Shown here piece after piece: positions 11,061-22,684 of a DNA stretch of 64,000 nt; position 1 is the first letter of the stretch; each line of letters starts with the position of its first letter. The stretch covers positions 8,940,501 through 9,004,500 of the forward strand of contig PUFA01000057.1 in assembly GCA_003508835.1 (NCBI GenBank), given 5' to 3'. Position numbers and translations under genes: made by a program. Source of the stretch: Eonycteris spelaea (taxonomy: Eukaryota; Chordata; Mammalia; Chiroptera; Pteropodidae). The notes under the pieces were generated by a model, which saw only the letters and a list, made by a program, of their open reading frames with translations, searched no databases and had not been told where the DNA came from.

Positions 11061-12659
11061 GAAGGATAGGGGAGCAAAACTAGGGGACCAAGTTGCAAGA
11101 AAGGGGAAATGAATACTGGGTGGCCAAAAGCACCAGAAAGTGTAAACCTCACCTGCCTTAGTTTCTGGCACCTTCTTCCACCAATTGCTCATATTAGAAA
11201 ACTGGAGTCCTTCCTTTTCCTTTCTCCTCTATCCTCTAACTTCTGTGACCTTTTTATTTGTCAGCCTCCTAAATTCCAATCCTTCCATTTCCCTCCATTT
11301 CCAATGCTAATATCTTTATCTTGCTTAAGCCACCCCAAGGACTTCAGTAGTGGTTGGAAGAAGAAACCTCATCTGATATTTTAATAGGAATTTAATAAAA
11401 TAGTTATTAATTCTATAACTGAAAGAATAAAAAGCAAACACTAAGGTGTCTCAGAAGTAGCAATTGCAGGGAACAACTCGCATTCTAGGGCTGAAGGGTG
11501 AAAGAGAAAAAAATGGATCTACTAAATCTTAGAAGCATAGAGAAGGGCCTCCATGGAACTGAAAATCAGACCCCTGAAGAAGAGCTCTGGTCAGCTTGGC
11601 CTGGTGTCTCCAAATAGAAGCACTGAAACTAGCTCTGTGATGGTTACAACTACAAATTGATTGAGTGGAAAGTGAATAATTAATGCTGGGTTGACATGAG
11701 GTTGAGGAGATGCTGTCCTGAAAAGGAAGTAATCAGGAATAAGAAACAGTCAAAAAAATGTGGCTAAGGTGAACACATGTGAGGAGCCGAAAGGAGCAAG
11801 TCCCTTTTTACTCCAGCCTTGCAGGCTCCTTCGATACCCCTCCCAGGCTGTCCCCCTCCCCCATGTTGTCAGAGCTCAGGTAAAGCAGAAATGAGATTTA
11901 CAGATTACCAGCCCTAGGATTATGGAGCAGAGTATAAAGGGTAAGTTTGGAGCTAACAAGATCTTAATCACTGTTTTCCTAAAAAGTCCCTTTCACTCTG
12001 TATTTCACATCTACCTTCCATCCCCACTGCCCCAACTAACAACCAAATGCATTGAGGCTGGACCACTGAAGAACTGACAGCAGTCCCAGTAGGGAAGAGT
12101 ATGAGGCGGGGAGAGGATCTGCAGTCGTATTGAAAATGAAAGAGGGTTCACTCTGGTGGCCAGTACCCTGCTCATGCTGTGAGTGGAGAGTTAGATTTTA
12201 CAGAACAGCTCCTGATATGACATTAGCCTTGACAATTTGAGTGTTATTGGCTTTGTATTTCTTTTGCTTTGAATTTACAAAATATTTAATAGTGCATAAG
12301 AGCTATAAGTCATGAAGGTTAATACACATTTGCACATACCTAAGTAAAGTTTCATTACAGTAAAAATAAATCAACACTGAGGATCCTCAAGATATTTTTC
12401 CCTTTAAAATGGGTCCATGCATTACTCTAATTGAAAAAGGAAGGTGCGATATGACTCGTAGCCTGGATGTCCAGTAACCCTGACCCTGTAGTGCTCTGGC
12501 CTACAAGATGAGAAAACAGCAGAACCTGAGCAAGAATAAGGAAGAAATACTGCTTCATGTTTGGGTGTGCTGAGAGCTCAAGAAGGGTAGAAGGTATAAC
12601 AAATGTGGGGGCAACAAGATGACAGAGATGAATAGATGGTTCAAGAACAACAGGCAGAG
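11061..12659. other. Anonymous sequence
   Basis: No repeat family or plausible exon recognised over 1.6 kb. A C/T-rich patch at 11200-11345 and a GGAG-rich patch near 11790-11870 are compositional only. Confidence 0.4.
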
Positions 12660-13040
12660 AAGCATCTGATACTATTAAGTATTACTCTTGGTGTTCAGAA
12701 AGTTACTGCTAATGAATCTATCTGTGTGGATTTGATGAAGGTGCAGATGTGCTGAAGGGACAAAGAAAAATGATGAGGGACATCAGAGAAGATAGATGAT
12801 GTGGCATTTGAGTTGGGTCTTAAAAAACTGCAGGGCTTAAGAGATAGAGAACTGGGGTGAGGGTCTGCCAAGTTGAGAGAACAGCATGAACCAGGCAGGT
12901 TGGAATGATCAGGGCCTAGGCGTGATACTCGAAGGAGTGGGAGATGTGAAAAGCCTTAAAACACTGTGAAGGTTATGCAGGTAAGGGAGTGGGGATTTGA
13001 TTTTCAAGTAAAACTGGAGACGCTCTGCTGTTTAATGAAG
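12660..13040 (-). repeat. L2 LINE-derived fragment, minus strand
   Basis: The words 'gatgtggcatttgagttgggtctt', 'gagagaacagcatgaaccaggcagg' and 'gtgaaaagccttaaaacac' follow the order of the region normally found upstream of the L2 3' end in reverse orientation ('gcatttgagctgggtcttgaagga', 'ggaacagcatgtgcaaaggc'). No coding frame survives. Confidence 0.5.
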
Positions 13041-13044
13041 GAGG

Positions 13045-13190
13045 TAGGGGCAAAATCCAAATTCATGACTATCATTCTCATTTTTCCATGAAGGAAGGTG
13101 AGATTCAGAGACACTGATGACACCCCAGAATCACAGGTAATTTAAACGGGTGTGAAGAAGCTACACCTATGTCTTGCCTCCTTGTCTATG
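13045..13190 (-). repeat. MIR SINE fragment, minus strand
   Basis: 'ctatcattctcatttttccatgaaggaaggtgagattcagagacac' (13068-13113) matches the reverse MIR block 'attattatccccattttacagatgaggaaactgaggc'. The following 'cagaatcacaggtaattta' fits the next MIR block. Confidence 0.6.
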
Positions 13191-14589
13191 AGGAACCATC
13201 ACTTCTATTCCTGTTTTTCAGGCAGCTCAGGGAAGAGAGGGGTTAATACTGCATTTCTGTCTTAATCCTGAGTTGAATGCCTCATTTGCATATCCCTCTG
13301 GTAGCCAGGAAGGGAACTATCCATATCACCCCATACTCTGTTCTGGTGAAGCTGGGTCTGGAGGTGTTCACAAGTCCCAGTTCATCTGGGAGATGTGTAA
13401 CTATGCAGCTCTCCCTGGGCTGCCATTAGTGCTTTATCTGAAAAGGCCTAACAGCTCCTGTCCTGTAAATTATATCTCATTTCTTTAAAAAATGTGTGTG
13501 GATTGAGAAGGGGCAGAGGGATGCATGGGAGGATACCAGGAAATGGGAGCAGCAAGGAAGGGTAAATAGATAAAATAAATGGGCTTGGTGCATGCCTTTT
13601 CACCATTTTGCTTTAGTCTATTGATTTGGATTTTTGCTCCTACCCTGGGAGTAATCAATTTCTCGGTGGATAGGTAGAATACAATGATTTCAAACTAACT
13701 CTTCAAATGGCTTGTCATTAATTTGCCTTTTGCCAGTCCTTGTTCACTCGGAGTAAGCTGTGTTTAGCTTTCTCCAAGCACTACTGGAGATATACTCTGG
13801 GGATTTTCTGGGGCTGATAGGCACAGGGCAGGGAATGCAGCAAGCTTGGGAGGGGTTGAGCAGAGCTGGTGTGGACTAATGAAGGCACTGTGTTTGCTCA
13901 TCTTTACGGAGTCACTTATTACCGCTAATTGGGAGGGACAGTTCAAATAAGCAAAGAGGAGCAGTTATCACACCAGCGTGACATGGTTTTAAAGAGGCCT
14001 TTAGGACTCTCTGAACTCCTGCCACAGGCTGGCTGGATGCCTGGGCCTTGAGGCCTCCACAGAGTGGGGGCTTTGTCGGGCACCCCATAGAAGTCAGTAG
14101 TCTTAAGAAAGCTAGGTTTGGCAAGTCATTGCAGGGAGCCACAGACAGACACACAGCTGCCTGGGATACTTAGAAAGTCAACAGCTGACGGAAGGGGAGG
14201 ACTCTGAGCTTGGCTATAAATGGACTTAAAGATGTGATCAGAATTAATCTGCAGAACATAGTTAGAGGTTGTTTTCTTTAAAGGGCCAAATTGGTTTTAA
14301 AGAACAGTCATTTGTATGAGCATTCAAATATTAATAATCTGACAGGTATCTCCTAGGGTGCTGCTACCTTATCTTTTGTTTATTTTTTATTTTTTGTAAG
14401 AAGACATTAATTTCCTCTCCAGTCCATTAAATAGGTATGAGTGAATGCATCACTCCTATCCCAATATTATAGCCAATATTTCCAAATTATTTAGTTGCAT
14501 TTGTACCAACCAATTGCTCATTAGTATTATCAAAAGACACCTGGATTTCCCAGATGTCCACAAGGAAGGAGTCACAGATGCCCCAATCC
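13191..14589. other. Anonymous sequence
   Basis: No repeat family recognised. The stretch 13860-14200 contains unusually many short inter-repeat frames but no recognisable protein. 13230-13500 and 14200-14580 look like ordinary unique mammalian DNA. Confidence 0.4.
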
Positions 14590-14770
14590 ATTCATTCTAC
14601 AAGGTATAAAGTGCCTATGATGGGACAGAAAACATTTTAAGCATTAGGGACACAGCTGTGAAGTGAAGTACTGGCTGCCCTGGGCTTCCATTCCTGTGGA
14701 AGGTGGGGACACAGAGAGCAAGCAAGTAATAAACAAGTTTGGTTCATATGAGGTACCAGTTGTGAGTACA
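14590..14770 (-). repeat. L2 LINE fragment, minus strand
   Basis: 'ttcattctacaaggtataaagtgcctatgatgggacag' and 'gacacagagagcaagcaagtaataaacaagtt' (14708-14740) follow the reverse L2 3' end and the adjoining 'gacagacaataaacaa' block. Confidence 0.5.
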
Positions 14771-17285
14771 GTAGGGGTGTGCTCTTGCCAATATTCCACT
14801 CGGCTTTGCTTTTTTCATATTCCTGCGCTTACTCTAGTGGAAAACAAGATCAAGCAATATTGTTAACATCGTCCTCAATGGAGCTCAGACATTTGAGGGG
14901 ATCCTTAGTTCAGTTGCATGCTTTGAATATAGGAAATATAAAACCTTCAGATTCCAATTATAATCCCATCTTGGAAAAGTGTATGTGTGAGAGAGGTTCT
15001 GGTGCCAATTGAGAAAACATAGCATAAGCCAGGTTTCGGTGCAATACCATGGAACCTTTCTTGGGACTGACTTCATTTTCACTCTATCTCAATTTCATGG
15101 TTGTTCTCATGATTTATTCTTTCAAAATACTTATATATTATTATTATCATCACCATCATCATTATGTATATTCAAGTGAAAACTTGTAAATGGCAGCACC
15201 TTGAGAGAAAAATAAAGTCATTTATTTTCTCTTGAATGCTGAAACTTGCATTATCTATTTTCAACATAGGCAAATGTTATATATCTGTGCTTCTTCTTCA
15301 AAGGTATTTTCAAGAAGGTGACAAACCTACCCCAGTGAAAAGAGCAGACCTAGAAAAGAAATATGGGTTTATGGAATTTATATAAAGCCATTCCTGCAAA
15401 CTTTTGCATTTGTTTTAAAATTTAAATTTGAATAATGAGCTATCAAATCAGACTAATGGGAAAGCAGTCAAATGCTTTCCTGGAGAATGTAAGCCTTGGT
15501 ACTTAAAAATAAATAAATTTGGGTCTCTCAGCATGGAAAATAGGGAATTATTTGCTTGGCAATACATTTCATTTTAGATTTCCTGTGATATATTAAGAAT
15601 GAATTTGTTGTTCATTGATACCTTCCAAAAGACCTCAACATAGGGAAAACAATGCCCCCTTCACTTCTGCATGAATGCATTCAGTTCTTTTCTTCACATC
15701 TGGAAGTCATTTATTTTGCCCTGAGACATCTGCAGGGGCTGTTGACATATGATGGAGGCAGGGGAACTGGCAAGCATGGCGAGACCTTGGACGGTCACCA
15801 CTCTTGGTGAGGCCTGGCTTTGTTATAGGCAAGAGGAGAACCCTGCTTCCCCACTGGGTGATGAGTCCAGGTTGACAAATTAAGAAGCCAGTTGAATTGG
15901 CTTAAAAGGCCTTTGCAGGGAAAAGAGGAATTTATGTTGCTAAAATGAATCTTTCATTTTGAGACCTAAAAGGAAAATGTCTGATTCAGTTCTCTGTGAG
16001 AGTTATTTCTTAAGGGGTCTGAGCACAAAATGTCTTTTTGTAGGCAGAGATGTATATGTGTGTGTTAATAGATGTGTAACATTGATATTGCTTGTTTACG
16101 AATAAGTCCATATGATGGCTGCTTTGACCTCTTTGAATTCTTACTGGTAAGAAAAACTTCTTGGAAATCTACCACCAGCAAACATTTGGGAGCACACATC
16201 AGGTGCTTTGGGGCAGCAAAGAACATCTGTTGATAAAGCCAGCTGGAGATTCTTTCCGTTTTCACTAAGAACAGAGTGTATGAAATGAGCCCATGCCCCT
16301 AGATCACAGACTAAACTATAGGGTTGGACCACGTTGAAAATGAGCACTGTTGCTCCAACTATGGAATAAAGGGTGTAGGAAAGCCCCCACTGAGCCCATG
16401 CCAGTGACTCCCTTGCTGAAATGCCTAAAATGCTGCCTTTAGTACTTTTTCAGAGTGGGTAAGTAATGCCCTTTTCTAGCAACCTTATTTAACATTCAAA
16501 TACCCCTATGAGAGTCAATTTTGGGAGTTGCTAATAGTTTAGTGAGCATCTCTAGTAATCACAGTACCTTGATAGAAGGAAGAAAGAGAGAGCCTAAGAA
16601 TACTTAGTTAGGGCTGGAAGTTGGGAAGAGAACTTTGTAGACTGGCTTGGCCTGCTGTATAATTTTAACATGAGCCTGCCCTGCTGAAGACCCAGAGAAG
16701 GTGTATAAACGGCTGAGAAAAAGAATAGGAGTGTGACGTGGGAATTTTTCTAATAAAGGTGAATTCTTTCAGGCTTTCACAGAGCACACTCAAGGGAGGA
16801 GGGCAAAAGGAAACAACCTATTGAAATAAGCAATGGAAATGCAGTGATAACGGTAGGGTAGAGATGATTATGATGGAGAAAAAAGTAAGCCACAGAAGAG
16901 AATGTAGGACTTTGTAGAGCCAAAGAAGGACACATTGATGTTGAGCTTGACTTGGCCTAAAGCTAATGTGATGAGATAATCATCAATAGCATTAATACCT
17001 GAAACTTTTACATGAAACCCAGGAACTTCTTCCAGCTCCTGTAAAGGAATCATGTATTTCTAAATCAGAAACCAGATCTATAAATATTGCCTACTGAGTA
17101 ACAGGAAGGAAGGGAGAGAGGGAAGCTGATGGTCATGGCCTGTGACAAAAAGATTCAGAGTCGTAACTTGCAAAATTTTTCTGTTCTAGGATAGAAGGCC
17201 AACACACAGGGGTAAGAGAGGGTGAGGCTAAGAGATTAAGAGAGAACTTCAGAACAGGCTTACTATCCACAGACAGGCTCAGCTG
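14771..17285. other. Mostly unique sequence, one ATT/ATC microsatellite
   Basis: A short (ATT)n(ATC)n tract lies at about 15136-15163. No interspersed repeat is clear over 2.5 kb. The segment is AT-rich at 15100-15620 and could hold conserved non-coding sequence, but nothing in the sequence alone shows it. Confidence 0.4.
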
Positions 17286-17299
17286 TTACAAAAAAAAAA

Positions 17300-17486
17300 A
17301 GTTATTTATCCATTCATTTAACAAATATTCATTGAGTTCCTAGGATATGCCAGCTACTGTACTAGGCACTTAAGATATATCTATGAACCAAAAAGATATA
17401 GATCTCTATCTCTGTGGAGCTTACATCCCAGCAGGTAAGATAGATGATAAACAATAAACAGAAATAAAGTGCATAATCTCTTAGAG
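17300..17486 (-). repeat. L2 LINE 3' end, left part (split by a hAT element)
   Basis: 'tccattcatttaacaaatattcattgagttcctaggatatgcc' and 'ctctgtggagcttacatcccagc' are the reverse L2 3' end. It continues as '...ggtaaaacataccaagagtaaatgaaaag' after the inserted element at 17487-17690, to about 17740. Confidence 0.75.
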
Positions 17487-17690
17487 CAGTTGTCCCCAAC
17501 CATTTTGGCACCAGGAACCGGTGCTCCTATGGAAATCTAGTGCTCAATGATCTGAGATAGAGCTGAGGCGATGATGTTAATGCTATGGGGCGGCTGCAAA
17601 TACAGATGAAACTTTGTTCATTCACCCACTGCTCACCTCTTCCTATGTGGCCTAGTTCCTAACTAGGGGCCCTAGGGTTGGGAACCCCCG
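17487..17690. mobile_element. Non-autonomous hAT-type DNA transposon with 8-bp target duplication
   Basis: The 204-bp element starts CAGTTGTCCCCAACC and ends GGTTGGGAACCCCCG, terminal inverted repeats with decayed bases. It is flanked by perfect 8-bp direct repeats TCTTAGAG (17479-17486 and 17691-17698), the target-duplication length of hAT transposons. Its interior ('gcaaatacagatgaaacttt', 'cactgctcacctcttcctat') matches a familiar mammalian MER-type element whose exact name I will not assert. It has no transposase, so it must have been moved in trans. Confidence 0.85.
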
Positions 17691-17740
17691 TCTTAGAGGG
17701 TAAAACATACCAAGAGTAAATGAAAAGTAAGAAGAATGAA
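17691..17740 (-). repeat. L2 LINE 3' end, right part (after the hAT insertion)
   Basis: The L2 sequence resumes after the right-hand TCTTAGAG copy with 'ggtaaaacataccaagagtaaatgaaaag'. Its end is approximate. Confidence 0.5.
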
Positions 17741-19754
17741 AGGATCTGAAATGGGTTGGGAGAGTTATAATTTTGCATGGCATGATGGGCCTCATTTAGC
17801 CAGATTGCAGTCACAACATGAAAGAGTTGAGGTAATAGGCCAGGTAGGTTTTGTGGTCCTTATGGCCCATCTCAGCTGTGTGGTAATGCCTTTATTTCCA
17901 GTAGGTTGTCCATGGCCTACTTTGGAATGAAACTTGTCTCTGTCTCCTCTTCAGCTCTCTGTGACCCATTCTGTAAGAGCCCCCACCTTCAGACAACCCA
18001 GCACCTATGTATAGTGAAGGGAAGGAATTATTTGAAAAGGTGGCATGAAGTTTAGAAAGTCTTGATGATGATCACAGCAGAATGCGACAGACTTGCCTGA
18101 TGAATTAGGTCAGCAGTTAGCCCCAACAGAAGCGGATTCTTTCTACTTCAGAATATCATGCAAACACAGTCCCAAATAAACTTTTACATACTTGGGTGCT
18201 TTATTTATTTATTTATTTTGGTTGTTGTTTCTTTCTGAGTTTATATTTTACAACTGACTGTCTCCAGGATTGTGACTGCTCTTATGATATTTTTTTATTT
18301 TATTTTTATTTTTTCAGACTTATTTCATTCTAACCATTGGGTCGCTAAACTTTATATAATTATACTTCTTATTACTTATTAATATTTTTTCTTAGCAAAA
18401 GTTTTGTCAGTTCTTCTACTTATGAAGTCACAGGTTCACTAGAAATAAATAAGGTATAAATAAACCCCAGAATGGCTGGGGTCTATGAAACCTTTATATC
18501 CCCAATTTTCTGAGATTGCCTTGATGTTATAATTCTGCTCTCAACAGCATTACCACAACCTAAAAATTCAAATGTCATCTCCTAGTCTGTAACTCATATT
18601 CAGACAGCCTAGAAATTTGTTGCTGGACAGATATGACCAGGCGTTCTAATTTTTGGCTTAGAATATGTGGCCATGGGAGTAGTGTGTATATGTGTCTGTG
18701 TACACATGTGCATGTGTGTGCAACCACATTCACTTGTCCATTCACTTTGTAGTTTGACCTCTTTATGAGTCCTCAAGAATATTTCAGATTTTCTACTTTC
18801 CTTATTTGGAAACAACCCCAAAGGCCAACATTTCCAGGAGCTAAGATTTGGTCCCAGAATTATGAATCATTAGTTCTCACAAGCCCTTGTTTTTCACTTG
18901 TAGAATCATTTCTTTGGGTATAAGTAGAAAGTGTTCCTTGGTAACTTTTATTATGATTTTTTCCATATCTGTATCCATACTCAGTCCATATCTATCCAAA
19001 AGGTCAGTGAAGTGGTCAGGAGTGTGGGCTGGCATACTCAAGATTAGTTATGTATCTGAATGGGTTCCCACCCTACTTTTCCCTCCTCCATTTTCACAAT
19101 CATTACCCTTGTTGGGCAGTGAGGATAAGGTAGAGAAAACAGAGACTAATCAAATCTAATGGTGCTATAATGTCTTTTAGCATAAGAGAATATGGACAGT
19201 TTGAGCCTAGCTCAAAGGGAACACATTTTGTCAAGTATTATATAAATCAAAAGGCTTTTCTCATTGCAAGTGCCACTGTCCTCAATCAGGTTCACTCATC
19301 ATAATGATAACCCACCTCCATGAATAGTGGTGGCACAGGTGGAAAAACTAAAAGATGGCTTCTTTCCCATTCTGGTCACCTGTCTTTTGTGCTCTTAAAT
19401 ATCATATTCTATACAATATCACCCACAAGCCCTTTGAGAATTCCAAATGAATATTCACTTTCTTCACATATTGGCACCAAAGTATTATTTTAGTTTTTCT
19501 TCATATCCAATATTAGTAAGTTTGATTGTACCATAGAATCAAGCTATCTATGAGGGGAAAGGCAGTTAAAATGGCCAAAAGTGAAAGGAAGTTAAAAAAA
19601 TATTAACCATAATAAATTTGACTGCAGACCCTCACCATTTATTCAGGGAGGGGCTAACAACTCCCCCAATTCTGGCTAAAGCCCCAGAACAGTTCCTCTA
19701 GGTGGATTCTTCCTTGCATCTCATCCCTCTCTCCTTACAGTCCTCATTTCTTCC
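17741..19754. other. Anonymous sequence with simple A/T and TG tracts
   Basis: A TTTA microsatellite lies at about 18201-18220, a TTTTA-rich patch at about 18290-18315, and an alternating TG/CA stretch at about 18685-18722. Otherwise unrecognised. Confidence 0.45.
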
Positions 19755-19885
19755 AGAGTAAATTGGGAAAGCATTATCTACATTACATGACTCGTCAGGT
19801 TAAATGAGAGAATATGTGCAGAATCCTCACACATGGTCTACCACATAGTCAAATTTAATAAATGTGGTGGTTATGATAATTAATG
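19755..19885 (+). repeat. MIR SINE, 3' part
   Basis: 'gactcgtcaggttaaatgagagaatatgtgcagaa' and 'catggtctaccacatagtcaaatttaataaatgtggtggttatgat' follow the MIR 3' half order ('gaggattaaatgag...cacatagtaagcgctcaataaatg'). Confidence 0.65.
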
Positions 19886-20404
19886 AGTGAAAGCCAGTTT
19901 TAATTATTTTTAATGTTATTGCTTAATTCAATTCAATGAAGCATGTATTAAGTGCCTCCCTCAAACATCTGTGGGTACGCATGACAAAGGCTTCACCAGT
20001 TAGGAAAACTCCAAACTGAAGAAGAAGACATGACCCTATGACAGACATCTCCAAAATATTCTCTGTCCTCTTGTGGTGAGGAATTAATTTCCCGGAGCCC
20101 TCATTTTCCATCTGAAAAATGCGATTGTTGATATCTTCCCTAACCTACCCAGGATATCTTATATGAAGAGATAAGAAAGTAAATCGAACAATCTTTTCTA
20201 CTCAAAACAAAACAAAGCAAAACCACAAAATACCACAACCACTTTCATTGATGGAATATATGAAATAATATATGACAACAAGCCGAGAGCTCTGTGGTAA
20301 ACCATGTTTTCCTCACTCAGTCCAAGCGTTTGACTCTGGGGGAAATGTATCAGACATCTCTTATTCCTGGAAATAGCCTATTCCTGGCCTTCAAATTCAA
20401 TTTT

Positions 20405-20450
20405 GACAAATATTTATTAAGTGCTTACTTTGTGTCAGATATTGTTACAC
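20405..20450 (-). repeat. L2 LINE 3' end, left part (split by a hAT element)
   Basis: 'gacaaatatttattaagtgcttactttgtgtcagatattgttac' is the reverse L2 3' end. The copy resumes at 20661 ('gactagacactggagatctggcaatgagcagaacag'). Confidence 0.8.
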
Positions 20451-20660
20451 CAGCACTGTCCAATAGAACTGTTGGGACAATAAAAATATTCTGTCTGCAC
20501 AATTTGTCACAGGGGCCACTATCTTGTGTGATTATTAAGTGCTGAAAGTGTGCTACTGTGATTGAGGAACTGAATTTTTTATTTAGTTTAACATTAATGA
20601 ATTTTAAATTACATTTAAATGGCCACATGTTACTAGTGACTACCATAATGGATAGCACAG
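20451..20660. mobile_element. Non-autonomous hAT-Charlie-like DNA transposon
   Basis: The 210-bp element begins CAGCACTGTCCAATAGAAC and ends in TGGATAGCACAG, matching terminal inverted repeats of a mammalian hAT-Charlie MER family. Internal words 'gtgattgaggaactgaattttttattt' and 'aaatggccacatgttactagtgactacc' are characteristic. The flanking 8-mers TGTTACAC and GACTAGAC are diverged relics of one target-site duplication in L2. No transposase is encoded. Confidence 0.85.
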
Positions 20661-20830
20661 GACTAGACACTGGAGATCTGGCAATGAGCAGAACAGCTAA
20701 AATTCTTGCTCTCTTGAAGCTTATATTTCTAGGGAGAGGGAGTGGGTATAAATAAATAAAAATATAAATAAGTAAAATACATAGTAAGTTAGAGGGTGAA
20801 CAGTGCTTAGGATAAAAATAAAGATGAAAT
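20661..20830 (-). repeat. L2 LINE 3' region, right part
   Basis: Continuation of the L2 copy after the hAT insertion: 'gactagacactggagatctggcaatgag', 'cttgaagcttatatttctaggg', then an AAATAAATA-rich stretch (20748-20776), as is usual beyond the reverse L2 3' end. Confidence 0.7.
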
Positions 20831-22665
20831 AGAATTAAGAAAAGTCAGAATTCTAAAAGGAGTAATATACTTAACTTTTTTGTGCCCGATGCATGTCCTG
20901 TAAAGGCGAACCTCTCAGATTTCATTTTAGGTGCCACCTAAAGCAAACTACGGAGTCCAGAACACATAGTCTTTAAATACATCTATGAATCGGTGTCTGA
21001 TTTGGACAGTTGCTTTTATCTTTCTCGACTCTGTACTCAAAATACACCACTTCTCACTTGGTACAATAATCAGAAATAATGTGTCGCTTAATGAAACTTC
21101 TCCATTAAAAGGTTTTGGAAATAATGTATAAAATTAATGGTTTACAAGAATAGTTTTAGACACTTGAAAACATAGCTAACCTAAAGACCTTCAGTGCACC
21201 ATGAATACATTCATTCCCTGACTAAAAATGAATCCCAAAATTGGTTTTGATTTTTATTTAAAATTCAAATGTCTGATGTCCTTAAATTGAACAAATGATA
21301 TTTAAAAATATCTATATCAGCCTCCAACATCTGCAGATTGCGATTTGCATTTTGAAATTGGCTGCTTGAAATGAACGAGGATGAGCCCTGCCATTCTTCC
21401 TTTCCTCCCTCTGGTTAGTTAATGAAATGCGAGAGGTCAACCCTTTGTCCTTAAATTAGTTCCCATAAAAATCTTTTTGTACTTTGCAGCTTGTTATGAT
21501 GTCTTGAGGCTGAAGGAAACGTTGCCATTAATTATGTCTTTGTTGAATATGGATATCTATTCAGAGTTAGTTGAACAGTTTCAAACAAAATTAGCATCCA
21601 GTGACACTCGGGCCAGCTTTGGGTTGGTTATCAAGAATATTTTTCTTTTATTTGTCCTTTAAAAAATTTTTTTAAAAGCTAAGAGAATGCGCTTCGGCAA
21701 GTGTGTATTATCTAATATATTCAGCTTTCAGTTGCTACTTTTTTCCAGATGAAGATGAAGCTTAATTGAGGTTGTCCTTTTAAGTTTGTAGAGCCCTTCA
21801 ACATCTCACACAAAAGCATCTAGAGGCTTTTCATTTGTCTTGAGTATGTTTCAGATGTACAAATATTATTTACTTTAAACACCAAATCAAAAGGTGCACC
21901 GTAACTGTTTTAAATAAAACATTAGTCAAGACTGAAATATATATCAATTCAAAGCAAGACTTCTCCCCCACCCTGCAACTCCTCACTTCCCATTTATCAA
22001 ATCATTTATGGGAAGGAAGCTCAATTAAATTTTAGGATACTTATTGAAGAAACTGTTTAGCAACACACTTCAAGCAAGCACTTAATAAAGGAATTTTCAG
22101 TCCTCCAAAGATAAATATTACAAACCCACTTTACAGCTGAGCTATGAAATCAGTTTCCTGTTTCAAATGCTTCTAAATGTTTGCTTGAATAAGGTGGGGT
22201 AAAGCTTGATTTTGAAGCAGTGAAATTGAACAGTTACATGTACCCAGTGTGCTCCTCTATGGGGGCATTTTGAAGAAATAAAGAAAAACATTCGGCTACA
22301 GGCTCAGCTGTTTAAAAAGGTTTGTAGTATGAGGGTCATGTAGGCTGATTAATGGGACTCCAGCCCTGGAGGGAAACCCTATTTTGTGAGCATTTAAATC
22401 AATACATTGGAAATTATAATACATCCTAGGGAACATGGAAGAAATTGTGGGAAATAGACTAAGATCTTTTTGTTTTAAATAAAAGGAAAAAAAGAAAAAA
22501 CAAAGCCCCAAGTACTACACAAAGTAGATTAGCTAGGTTAGGAATAAAATTCTCCAACAACCCAGTGAAAGATAATTATTTCATATTGTAGGAAAGACAA
22601 AGGATATGAATCTTTTTCCCTCAGTAAGAGGGCTTGTTTAATATCTTTAAAATATTTCGTAGTGG

Positions 22666-22684
22666 TTTTTTTTTTTTTTTTTTT
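22666..22684. repeat. Poly-T tract
   Basis: A run of 19 T residues, not attached to any SINE or LINE body that I recognise, inside the repeat-poor island. Confidence 0.9.
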
